Of a stretch of DNA of 9,003 nucleotides, positions 1 to 6,536 are shown one piece after another; position 1 is the stretch's first letter, and every line of letters begins with the position of its first letter. This DNA is from Sphingomonadales bacterium. GTDB lineage: Bacteria; Pseudomonadota; Alphaproteobacteria; Sphingomonadales; Sphingomonadaceae. Both the position numbers and the translations under genes were made by a program. The DNA is taken from NCBI GenBank assembly GCA_020200935.1, contig JAIVHR010000239.1, positions 1 to 9,003 on the forward strand. Reading direction: 5' to 3'. The notes below the pieces were generated by a model that had not been told where the DNA came from, did no database searches, and saw only the letters and a list, made by a program, of their open reading frames with translations.

Positions 1-475
1 GGATACCGATGCCGACGAGCAGCGCGAAGACGATCAACGGCAGGACGTTGACGTCGGCCATCACCTGGACCGGGCTTTCCGGCACGATCGACAGGATCAT
101 GTCGGTCCAGCTCTGGGGCTGCGGATCGGGAACTTCGCCCATCTCGATATTCTCGGTGTCGATTCCGCTGCCGGGAGCGAGCGCGGTGCCCAGCAGAAGC
201 CCCAGCCACACGGCGATCTGGCCGGTGACGACGAACAGCAGAAGCGCGCGGCCGCCGACGCTGCCGAGCTTTCTCAGATCGCCGATCGCCGCGACGCCCG
301 AAACCAGCGAGAAGAAGATCAGCGGCACGACGAGCATCTTGATCGAGGCGATGAAGAAATCGCCGATCCATTTGATCGCCTCGGCCTCCGGCCCCCAGAA
401 ATATCCGACCAGAACGCCGAGGATCAGCGCGCCGACGACGCGCTGCCAGAGCGGGATATTGAACCAGAATCTCAT
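1..475 (-). CDS. Dicarboxylate/amino acid:cation symporter (DAACS, GltP/DctA type), N-terminal part
   Basis: This is the first 158 residues of an inner-membrane secondary transporter that, in its family, moves glutamate, aspartate or C4-dicarboxylates together with Na+ or H+. The start is the ATG at 475-473, preceded by GGGAG eight bases upstream. The protein opens with MRFWFNIPLWQRVVGALILG, a first helix typical of the family. The hallmark family stretch follows at about residues 42-65 (FIASIKMLVVPLIFFSLVSG), then GDLRKLGSVGGRAL. The periplasmic loop (APGSGIDTENIEMG) and the start of the next helix (NVLPLIVFALLVGIGI) complete the visible part. The substrate-binding C-terminal half lies beyond the left edge, so the substrate cannot be assigned. 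It lies 63 bases downstream of the SLC13 permease on the same strand and could be read through from the same operon or have its own promoter. No defect is visible in this portion. Confidence 0.9.
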   Translation of the reverse strand, partial: MRFWFNIPLWQRVVGALILGVLVGYFWGPEAEAIKWIGDFFIASIKMLVVPLIFFSLVSGVAAIGDLRKLGSVGGRALLLFVVTGQIAVWLGLLLGTALAPGSGIDTENIEMGEVPDPQPQSWTDMILSIVPESPVQVMADVNVLPLIVFALLVGIGI

Positions 476-538
476 GACGGTTACTCCCGCTCGCTATGCG
501 GCCGGGACGCTATCCCGCCAGCCGCGCCGCCGCAACCG

Positions 539-1972
539 CTAGGCAAACAGGAAAGCGATCGTGCAGCAAGTGGTCAAGCCGACGACGAAGGTCAGCGGCA
601 GGCCCGCCTTGAGGAAATGGACGAAGCGATAATTGCCCGCGGCATAGACCAGCGTGTTGGTCTGATAGCCGATGGGCGTCGCGAAGCTCGCCGAGGCGGC
701 GAACATCACGGCGATGACGAGCGGCCGCGGATCGACGCCGAGCTGGGCGGCAAGCCCGATGACGATCGGCGTGACGATCACCGCCACGGCGTTGTTGGTC
801 ACCACTTCGGTCAGCAGCACCGAGAGGAAATAGACGACGAAGATCAGCGACCATTCGGGTGCGGCGAACAGCAGCGGCACCATGGTCTGGACGATCAGAT
901 CGACGCTGCCCGCGCGCTGGAGCCCGAGACCGACCGCCAGCATCGCGAAGATCAGGATGAGGACGTTGCCGTCGATCGATCCCCAAGCCTCCTCGGCATC
1001 GATGCAGCGCGCGGCGAGGATCGCCCCCATGGCGAGGATCGCGGCGACCGCGATCGAGACGATGTTGAGCGCCGCCAGGATCACCACCCCGGCCAACGCC
1101 GCGATCGCGATCGGTGCGCGGTCGCGGCGGAATTCGCGGGTCCGCGTCTGGCCGACGCCTAGCAGGTTCGGATTTTCGTACATTCGCCGGATGGCATCGG
1201 CCGATCCGGTCACCAGCAGCCGGTCGGCGGCGCGCATGCGGGCACTGGGGAGATCGGGCCCGGGCAAGGTCCGATGCCGGGTGATGCCGAGGATGCGCAC
1301 CCGCAGCCGGCTCAGGAACGGAATATCGACGAGCCGGCCTTCGGGCAGCAGCATCGGCCCGAACACGGCGAGGGTTATCGCCCCCGCGAGCGCCGCGATC
1401 AGGCCATAGGGGGTGATCTCGAATATGCCGAAGGCTTCGAGCCCCTCCTCGCGCGCGACCGCGTCGACGATCAGGTTGGTCGATGTGCCGATCAGGGTCA
1501 TCATGCCGCCCATGATGCAGATGTAGGAGAGCGGGATCAGCAGCCGGCGGACCGACACCCCGGTCGCCTCGGCCAGCCGCGCCATGATCGGGATCAGCAC
1601 CAGCACGACCGGCGTGTTGTTCATGAAGGCGCTGGCGATGAACGCGCCGAGAAACAGCTCGAAAGTGGCGAGCTTGGGATGCTTGGCGGCACGGGCGACG
1701 ATGCGGCTGGCGATCGCGTCGATCGTGCCGGTTCTCAACAGCGCGCCCGACAGCACGAACATCGCGCCGATCGTGATCGGCGCCGGATTGGAGAAAACCC
1801 TCAGCAGGCTGTCCGAATCGAGGATCCCCAGAAACAGGAAGGTGCAGGCGCCGAATAGAGCAATGACGGCGGCCGGGAAGCGTTCGACGATGAAAGCGAC
1901 CAGCATGACGCCGAGGATGACGAGGCCGATAATGGCCTGGTACTCGTCTATGAAATACGCAATGGCGCCCAA
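539..1972 (-). CDS. SLC13-family permease with shortened RCK_C (TrkA_C) domain
   Basis: A 477-residue polytopic inner-membrane transporter of the SLC13/DASS (Na+/sulfate-carboxylate type) group. Two inverted transport halves are visible. The first has MNNTP at 117-121 and TSTNLIV at 163-169; the second has TNNAVAVIVTP at 392-402 and QTNTLV at 437-442. These are the Ser/Asn/Thr cation- and substrate-site motifs of the family. Between the halves, bacterial relatives usually carry one or two RCK_C domains of about 70-80 residues. Here only a stub of about 50 residues remains (217-265, ending ADRLLVTGSADAI), and it follows MLLPEG directly. I infer an in-frame loss near 1333-1346, but a naturally compact variant is possible. 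The start is a TTG at 1972-1970, seven bases after a GGGGG tract; the next ATG would remove the first helix. The gene begins 27 bases after the aroC stop, suggesting co-transcription. The substrate is unknown. Confidence 0.85.
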   Translation of the reverse strand: MGAIAYFIDEYQAIIGLVILGVMLVAFIVERFPAAVIALFGACTFLFLGILDSDSLLRVFSNPAPITIGAMFVLSGALLRTGTIDAIASRIVARAAKHPKLATFELFLGAFIASAFMNNTPVVLVLIPIMARLAEATGVSVRRLLIPLSYICIMGGMMTLIGTSTNLIVDAVAREEGLEAFGIFEITPYGLIAALAGAITLAVFGPMLLPEGRLVDIPFLSRLRVRILGITRHRTLPGPDLPSARMRAADRLLVTGSADAIRRMYENPNLLGVGQTRTREFRRDRAPIAIAALAGVVILAALNIVSIAVAAILAMGAILAARCIDAEEAWGSIDGNVLILIFAMLAVGLGLQRAGSVDLIVQTMVPLLFAAPEWSLIFVVYFLSVLLTEVVTNNAVAVIVTPIVIGLAAQLGVDPRPLVIAVMFAASASFATPIGYQTNTLVYAAGNYRFVHFLKAGLPLTFVVGLTTCCTIAFLFA

Positions 1973-1999
1973 GGCTCTACCCCCAAAACGATCCGAATA

Positions 2000-2868
2000 T
2001 CAGCCGCATTGCGCGCGGTGAAGCAGGAACTGATCGGCCAGCACAAGCGCCATCATCGCTTCGACCACCGGAACCGCGCGGATCGCGACGCACGGATCGT
2101 GCCGGCCCGGCGTCGAAATTTCGGTCGCCTCGCCGGATCGCGTGACGCTGCTGAGCGGCTTTTGGACCGAGCTTGTCGGCTTGAAACCGACCCGACAGAC
2201 GACCGGCTGACCGGTCGAAATGCCGCCGAGTACCCCTCCGGCATGGTTCGAAGCGAAGGCCGGGCCGCCGTCTCCGGGCTCCATCTCGTCGGCATTCTGC
2301 TCGCCGGAAAGGCGGGCGGCGGCGAAGCCGTTGCCGATCTCGACGCCCTTGGCGGCGTTTATCGACATCATCGCCCCGGCGATCGCCGCCTCGAGCTTGG
2401 CATAGACGGGCGCGTGATGCGGATGTCCGCGCCGAGCAGCTTGCGCGCGACGGCGCCGGCCGCGACCCGCATCGCCGTCTCGCGCGCCGAGGCGCGGCCG
2501 CCGCCGCGATGGTCGCGCAACCCGTATTTGGCCTGGTAGGTGAAATCGGCATGGCCGGGGCGATAGACATCGGCGAGCGCGTCGTAATCCCGCGGCCGGG
2601 CATCCTCGTTGGCGATCTGGAGCGCGATCGGCGCGCCGGTCGTCCGCCCTTCGAACACTCCCGACAATATGCGCACCTGGTCGGCTTCGCCGCGGGCGCT
2701 GGTATGACCCGAGGCGCCGGGGCGCCGGCGGTCGAGCCACGGCTGGATATCGGCTTCGGCAAGCTCGATCCCCGGCGGGCAGCCGTCGATCACCGCGCCG
2801 ATCGCCGGGCCGTGGCTCTCGCCCCAGCTCGTAAAGCGGAACAGATGGCCGAAGCTGTTGACGCTCAT
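2000..2868 (-). pseudogene. aroC: Chorismate synthase with internal deletion and frameshift
   Basis: Chorismate synthase converts 5-enolpyruvylshikimate-3-phosphate to chorismate using reduced FMN, the last step of the shikimate pathway in the cytoplasm. The ATG at 2868-2866 starts a clean N-terminal part of 151 residues, with GESHG (16-20, catalytic-type His19), PGHAD (104-108, His106) and the signature [18 protein letters not shown]. After LLGADIRI the frame is lost at about 2414. The family C-terminus resumes two bases later in another frame at [10 protein letters not shown] (2413) and runs 137 residues to a TGA at 2002-2000, including [14 protein letters not shown] and [13 protein letters not shown]. 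Against E. coli AroC (361 residues, from memory), about 65 residues are absent at the seam, including the NPFFCPDP region. The upstream frame alone would stop at 2370-2368 after 166 residues. The two pieces together give 288 residues. As written it cannot encode active enzyme. The ATG overlaps the preceding acetyltransferase stop (ATGA). Confidence 0.92.
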
Positions 2869-3374
2869 GCGCCCTCGAAGGCCGCGAAGGCCGGGGCGTA
2901 GTCGGCGCGGCCGGATCCGGATGGCGAGAAGGTTTCGTCGAGCGCGAGCGCTTGCCAGTGTTCCCCGGCATAGGGCGAGGCGAAGCGCCGCGCCGCCTCG
3001 GCCGAAAAGCCGAAGCGGCCGTAATATTCGGGCGCGCCGAGCAGGAACATCGCGGCGAATCCTTCGCCGCGGGCCCATGCGATCGCCGCCTGGACCAGCG
3101 CCTCACCGACGCCCTCGTCCTGCCGATCCGGCAACACGCCGATCGGCCCTAGCGCCACCGCCCGGATGCGCCGGCCGTCGATCTCGGCGCCCATCGGCGA
3201 CAGGATGACATTGCCGATCGCCCGCTCGCCATCCAGCGCGATCAGCGAGCAGGCGATGTCGCCGGCGGCGCGCAACCGATCAACGAGCCTTGCCTCCTGG
3301 TCGGTCTCGAAGGCGGCGGCGTGGATGGCGTGGACCGTCTCCGCCTCGTCCCGTTCGGGACGGATGCCGATCAT
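2865..3374 (-). CDS. GNAT-family N-acetyltransferase (YhbS-like)
   Basis: A 169-residue cytoplasmic acetyltransferase that is expected to move an acetyl group from acetyl-CoA to an amine; the acceptor cannot be predicted. The GNAT fold is visible from the opening [11 protein letters not shown], through the beta4/acetyl-CoA loop [19 protein letters not shown] (75-93, the Q-x-x-G-x-G pyrophosphate loop), to the YhbS-type signature [13 protein letters not shown] (112-124). The length is normal and no break is seen. The start ATG (3374-3372) overlaps the fabI stop in an ATGA, and the stop TGA (2867-2865) overlaps the aroC start in another ATGA. The gene is therefore sandwiched and probably translationally coupled between fatty-acid and aromatic biosynthesis genes. 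I see no sequence evidence of a functional tie to either pathway. Confidence 0.88.
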   Translation of the reverse strand: MIGIRPERDEAETVHAIHAAAFETDQEARLVDRLRAAGDIACSLIALDGERAIGNVILSPMGAEIDGRRIRAVALGPIGVLPDRQDEGVGEALVQAAIAWARGEGFAAMFLLGAPEYYGRFGFSAEAARRFASPYAGEHWQALALDETFSPSGSGRADYAPAFAAFEGA

Positions 3375-4177
3375 TTTTCGAGCGCGATGTCGGGGGCGTC
3401 CTCGGCCTTCATGCCGATGACGTTGTAGCCGCCGTCGACATGGTGGATCTCGCCGGTGACGCCGCTGGCGAGATCGCTCAGCAGATAGAGCGCCGCGCCG
3501 CCGACATCTTCGATCGTGACGTTGCGGCGAAGCGGCGAATTGAGCTCGTTCCATTTGAGGATATAACGGAAATCGCCGATGCCGGAGGCGGCCAGAGTCT
3601 TGATCGGGCCGGCCGAGATCGCGTTGACGCGGATGTTCTCGGGTCCGAGATCCATGGCCAGATACTGGACGCTGGTTTCCAGCGCAGCCTTTGCGGGCCC
3701 CATGACATTGTAATGCGGGACGACCTTTTCTGCCCCGTAGTAGGTCAGCGTAAGGATTGATCCACCGTTCGGCATCATCTCGCTCGCCCGCTTGGTCACC
3801 GCGACGAAGCTGTAGACCGAGACATTCATTGTCATCAGGAAATTCTGAAGGCTGGTATCGACGAATTTCCCGCGCAGCTCGTTCTTGTCCGAAAAGCCGA
3901 TCGCATGGACGAGGAAGTCGATCGTCGGCCATCGCTCCTTGAGCGTCGCGAAGCCGCGATCGAGCGAATCCATCTCGGATACGTCGCATTCGAAGAGGAA
4001 ATCGGAGCCGACGCTCTCGGCGAGCGGCCGGACGCGGCGTTCGAGCGCCTCGCCCTGATAGCTGAAGGCGAGCTCGGCGCCCTCTTCGGCGAGCGCCTTG
4101 GCGATCCCCCAGGCCAACGATCTGTCATTGGCGAGCCCCATGATCAGCCCGCGCTTTCCCGTCATTCGATCGCCCAT
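3371..4177 (-). CDS. fabI: Enoyl-[acyl-carrier-protein] reductase (NADH), FabI
   Basis: FabI reduces the trans-2-enoyl-ACP double bond with NADH, the last step of each elongation cycle of type II fatty-acid synthesis in the cytoplasm. The 268-residue protein is full length and intact. It has the FabI form of the Rossmann nucleotide loop (GLANDRSLAWGIAKAL, 14-29), the ECDVSEMDS segment that contacts adenine, and HAIGFSDKNEL (91-101), whose Gly94 corresponds to the triclosan-contact glycine (Gly93 in E. coli). The active-site set is present as Tyr146, Tyr156 and Lys163 in YYGAEKVVPHYNVMGPAK, the Tyr-x6-Tyr-Met-Lys arrangement that separates FabI from ordinary short-chain dehydrogenases. RVNAISAGPIKTLAASGI and HHVDGGYNV follow. 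The ATG at 4177-4175 shares its A with the preceding yihY stop (TAATG), with GAGGAG upstream as a strong ribosome site. It is probably essential unless another enoyl reductase exists elsewhere. Confidence 0.97.
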   Translation of the reverse strand: MGDRMTGKRGLIMGLANDRSLAWGIAKALAEEGAELAFSYQGEALERRVRPLAESVGSDFLFECDVSEMDSLDRGFATLKERWPTIDFLVHAIGFSDKNELRGKFVDTSLQNFLMTMNVSVYSFVAVTKRASEMMPNGGSILTLTYYGAEKVVPHYNVMGPAKAALETSVQYLAMDLGPENIRVNAISAGPIKTLAASGIGDFRYILKWNELNSPLRRNVTIEDVGGAALYLLSDLASGVTGEIHHVDGGYNVIGMKAEDAPDIALEK

Positions 4178-5019
4178 TACGGCTCCTCGATCTGTTTCTC
4201 TTCGGCGGCCTTTTTAGCGTCGGCCGCCTTCTCCCTTATCTCGGTTTCGGGCACTTCGGCCAGTGCCGCGTTGAGCTGCGCGCCGAATACGACGCCGAAA
4301 CCGATGATATAAAAGAAGATCAGCGCCAGCATGACCCCCGCGAGGCTGCCATAGGTGAGGTCGTAGCTGATCAGCATCGAGAGCACGAGCGGCATCAGCG
4401 CGGTGGTGCCGATCCACCAGACGGTGACCAGCAGCGCGCCGGGCCATTTGGGGTAGACCCGCGACCGGTAGCTTCGCGGCGTCAGCGACCAGAAGACCAG
4501 ATAGAGAGACCCGAAAATGACAAAGCCCGGCACGATGCGCGAGATGCTGATGAGGAAGCGATAGCTTTCGAGCACCGGAAACAGGTTGCGGATCGCCTGC
4601 TCGATGCCGGTCAGCACGAATTGCAGCGTGAAACCCAGCAACGCCACGGCCACCGCGAGAATGATCAGCCCGATCGAATAGAGGCGATATTCGTAAAAAG
4701 GCCGGCCATAGGGCGTGCCATAGGCCTGGCGCAGGATCTGCAGGAACAGCGACACCGCCGAAAGCCCGCTCTCGGTCTGTCCGACGACCTGCGCCAAAGC
4801 GGCGAGCACGATGAAAAAGGGGAACAATGTAAGCAACGCCATGAAGGCGAGATTGCCGGCATGGGTGAAGCCCTCGGCATAGACGCCCGAAACGACGCGC
4901 TTGACCACCACCAGGCCATAGCTGCGGCTGCGGATGCGATCGAGATGACGCCCGAGCCTGGCCCGCGCCGTTGCCAGTCGGCGGCGGGCTTCGGGAGACT
5001 GGGGTGCCTCCTGCGTCAA
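4177..5019 (-). CDS. YihY/BrkB-family inner-membrane protein, apparently missing one helix
   Basis: A 280-residue integral membrane protein of the YihY/virulence factor BrkB family, whose molecular function is not firmly known. After a basic N-terminal tail, the first helix contains the family motif GNLAFMALLTLFPFFIVLAAL (55-75). Later helices lie at about 113-137, 161-180, 192-215 and 224-250, the last ending in the conserved FGAQLNAAL. A charged Lys/Glu/Ala tail occupies 258-280. Family members have six helices, with a periplasmic loop and helix 2 between helix 1 and the conserved A-Y-G segment. Here VSLFLQIL is followed immediately by RQAYGTPYGRPF (residues 89-108), so about 45-60 residues including helix 2 appear to be missing in frame. 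The start is a TTG (5019-5017), three bases after the J-domain gene stop with only a weak ribosome site. No better start precedes the first helix. Function of the shortened form is doubtful because the topology would invert. Confidence 0.85.
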   Translation of the reverse strand: MTQEAPQSPEARRRLATARARLGRHLDRIRSRSYGLVVVKRVVSGVYAEGFTHAGNLAFMALLTLFPFFIVLAALAQVVGQTESGLSAVSLFLQILRQAYGTPYGRPFYEYRLYSIGLIILAVAVALLGFTLQFVLTGIEQAIRNLFPVLESYRFLISISRIVPGFVIFGSLYLVFWSLTPRSYRSRVYPKWPGALLVTVWWIGTTALMPLVLSMLISYDLTYGSLAGVMLALIFFYIIGFGVVFGAQLNAALAEVPETEIREKAADAKKAAEEKQIEEP

Positions 5020-5022
5020 GGA

Positions 5023-5795
5023 CTACACACCCAGATCGGATCGCGGATTCTGCGGCTTGCCCGGCTTCCAGCCCTTGACGAATTCGGCCAGCGCATCGTC
5101 ATCCCCGGGCAGGTCGATCTCGAGCCTGACCAGCTGGTCGCCGCGGCCCCCGCCCTTCTTGTGGAAGCCCTTGCCCTTGAGGCGCAGCGTCTTGCCCGAC
5201 GCCGCGTTCTTCGGCACCGTCAGCATCACCGGCCCGTCGACGGTCGGCACCTTGATCTTCGCCCCGAGCACCGCCTCGTCGAGACCGATCGGCAGGTCGA
5301 GCCGGATATCGTCGCCGTCGCGTTGAAAGAAGCGGTGGCGGTCGATCGAGATCGTCACCAGCGCGTCGCCGTTGCCGCCCGGGCCCTTCTCGCCCTGTCC
5401 GGAGAGCCGCATCTGGGTGCCGTCCTCGACGCCGACCGGCAGCTTGAGATCGAGCGTCTTGCCGCCCGACAAGGTGATCCGCTGTCTGTCGAGCCGGGCC
5501 GCGTCCTCGAAGGGCACCTTGAGGCTGTAGATCACGTTGCGGCCCTTTTGCGGCGGAAGGGATGCGTCGGGTTGCCATTGGCATCGATCTCGCCGCGGTC
5601 GAACTGGGCGCGCTTGTCCTTGTCCGACAACAGGTCATAGGCCGAGGTCGCCGCCGAGAATTTCTCGGTCGCCTTGGGATTGTCCTTGTTGCGATCGGGA
5701 TGCAGCTGCTTGGCGAGCTTGCGATAGGCCTGCTTGATCTCGGCCTCGCTCGCGCCGCGGGCTACACCGAGTGTCGCATAGGGATCTGCTGCCAT
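5023..5795 (-). pseudogene. CbpA/DnaJ-like J-domain co-chaperone, frameshifted and lacking its G/F linker
   Basis: A J-domain co-chaperone of the CbpA type (J-domain, linker, two C-terminal client-binding domains, no zinc finger) that would stimulate DnaK. The J-domain is complete at residues 4-68 with HPD at 32-34 and the ending [14 protein letters not shown]. After GNPTHPFRR the frame is lost at about 5549-5546, within an AAAA tract. The upstream frame stops at 5534-5532. The rest resumes in another frame at [19 protein letters not shown] (from 5547) and continues for 174 residues, with LPVGVEDGTQMRLSGQGEKG, PTVDGPVMLTVP and LRLKGKGFHKKGG, to a TAG at 5025-5023. Only about 17 residues separate the J-domain from the C-terminal domain, where relatives have a Gly/Phe-rich linker of roughly 40-60, so a deletion rather than a one-base indel is likely. 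I prefer the ATG at 5795 ([15 protein letters not shown] just upstream) over the in-frame ATG at 5816, which has no clear ribosome site. Confidence 0.88.
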
Positions 5796-5852
5796 GGTCT
5801 CCGTGTCGTATATCATGCGCCGTTAGCCAACTGTGGCGGAAATATCACAGGA

Positions 5853-5881
5853 AAAATGGGTGGAAGCGCGATCGGTTTCAA
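5853..5881 (-). promoter_or_regulatory. Candidate promoter for the minus-strand operon
   Basis: Read on the minus strand, TTGAAA (5881-5876) is separated by exactly 17 bases from CATTTT (5858-5853). This would place transcription start near 5846, about 30-50 bases ahead of the J-domain gene starts. The -35 is good and the -10 is poor. It is the best sigma-70-like pair I see in the divergent region, and no other spacer upstream of the seven minus-strand genes is long enough to be an obvious main promoter. Confidence 0.3.
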
Positions 5882-5892
5882 CTGGTTGGAAG

Positions 5893-5916
5893 ATGTCGCG
5901 CGTCGATCGCGCGCAT
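5893..5916. repeat. Inverted repeat / hairpin in the divergent intergenic region
   Basis: CGCGCG (5897-5902) and CGCGCG (5908-5913) flank a five-base TCGAT loop. The stem extends through ATG (5893-5895) pairing with CAT (5914-5916) across one bulged T. It lies about 40 bases before the pdxH start, so it could act in the pdxH leader or as an operator for either direction. In GC-rich DNA, short CG-alternating dyads also arise by chance, and no T-tract follows to make it a terminator. Confidence 0.3.
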
Positions 5917-5957
5917 CGCCATTGCGGGGCGGCGGCAAGCTGCCCTAGAGCAACCGC

Positions 5958-6536
5958 ATGAGCGAGGACCCGCATGCCATCATCGCCGCCTGGCTGGCCG
6001 AGGCGCGCGAGAGCGAGATCAATGACGCCAATGCGATGACCTTGGCGACCGCGACGCCCGACGGCCGGCCCTCGGCGCGGATGGTGCTGCTCAAGACCCA
6101 CGATGCGCGCGGCTTCGTCTGGTACACCAACATCGAGAGCCGCAAGGCCGACGAGCTGATCGCCAATCCGCGGGCCGCATTGCTGTTTCACTGGAAGTCG
6201 CTGCGCCGTCAGATCCGCGCCGAAGGCCCGGTCGAGCGCGTCACCGAGGAGGAGGCCGACGCCTATTTCGCGAGCCGCGGCCGCGATTCGCGGCTCGGCG
6301 CCTGGGCTTCCGATCAGTCGCGCCCGCTCGACCGCCGCGAGACCTTCGAGGCGCGCTATGAGGAGATGAAGCAGCGGTTCGCCGACGGCGACGTGCCGCG
6401 CCCGCCCCATTGGTCGGGTTTCCGGCTCGCCCCCCGCTCGATCGAACTCTGGGAGGATCGGCCGCACCGGCTCCATCACCGCCGGCTCTTCACCCGCACC
6501 GCCGAGGGATGGGACGAAGGGCTGCTCTATCCGTGA
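5958..6536 (+). CDS. pdxH: Pyridoxamine/pyridoxine 5'-phosphate oxidase
   Basis: PdxH is a cytoplasmic FMN enzyme that oxidises pyridoxamine or pyridoxine 5'-phosphate to pyridoxal 5'-phosphate with O2, in vitamin B6 synthesis and salvage. The 192-residue protein is full length. The N-terminal half has AMTLATATPDGRPSARMVLL (26-45) and GFVWYTNIESRKADEL (52-67). FMN-contacting FHWKSLRRQIR lies at 77-87, followed by SRGRDSRLGAWASDQS (106-121). The C-terminal signature region is IELWEDRPHRLHHR (162-175). It keeps the substrate-binding Arg-Leu-His (171-173) but departs from the classical E-F-W-Q and H-[DNE]-R spelling (Leu, Glu and His instead). The ATG at 5958 has only a weak AGAG upstream; no earlier in-frame start extends homology. 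The stop TGA overlaps the GTG start of the next gene, so the two are probably translated together. It is divergent from the J-domain operon. Confidence 0.95.
   Translation: MSEDPHAIIAAWLAEARESEINDANAMTLATATPDGRPSARMVLLKTHDARGFVWYTNIESRKADELIANPRAALLFHWKSLRRQIRAEGPVERVTEEEADAYFASRGRDSRLGAWASDQSRPLDRRETFEARYEEMKQRFADGDVPRPPHWSGFRLAPRSIELWEDRPHRLHHRRLFTRTAEGWDEGLLYP

Noticed and set aside
503..517. CGGGA/TCCCG hairpin between the SLC13 permease and the symporter gene
   Set aside because: A five-base stem with no following T-run is not enough to call a terminator or attenuator.
2400..2430. Programmed ribosomal frameshift in aroC
   Set aside because: There is no convincing slippery heptamer, and a frameshift would not restore the roughly 65 missing residues.
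5540..5552. Programmed frameshift at the AAAAGGG tract in the J-domain gene
   Set aside because: The tract is superficially slippery, but the linker domain is also missing and no downstream stimulatory structure is evident; a deletion is simpler.
4621..5640. Long open frame of 339 codons on the plus strand across yihY and the J-domain gene
   Set aside because: It is antisense to two recognisable genes, has a His/Arg/Asp/Gln-rich composition typical of reverse frames of GC-rich genes, and matches no family I know.
5831..5850. CTGTG-N10-CACAG dyad resembling a CRP/FNR-type operator
   Set aside because: The half-site spacing is two bases longer than the TGTGA-N6-TCACA pattern and only five bases match per arm; chance is likely.
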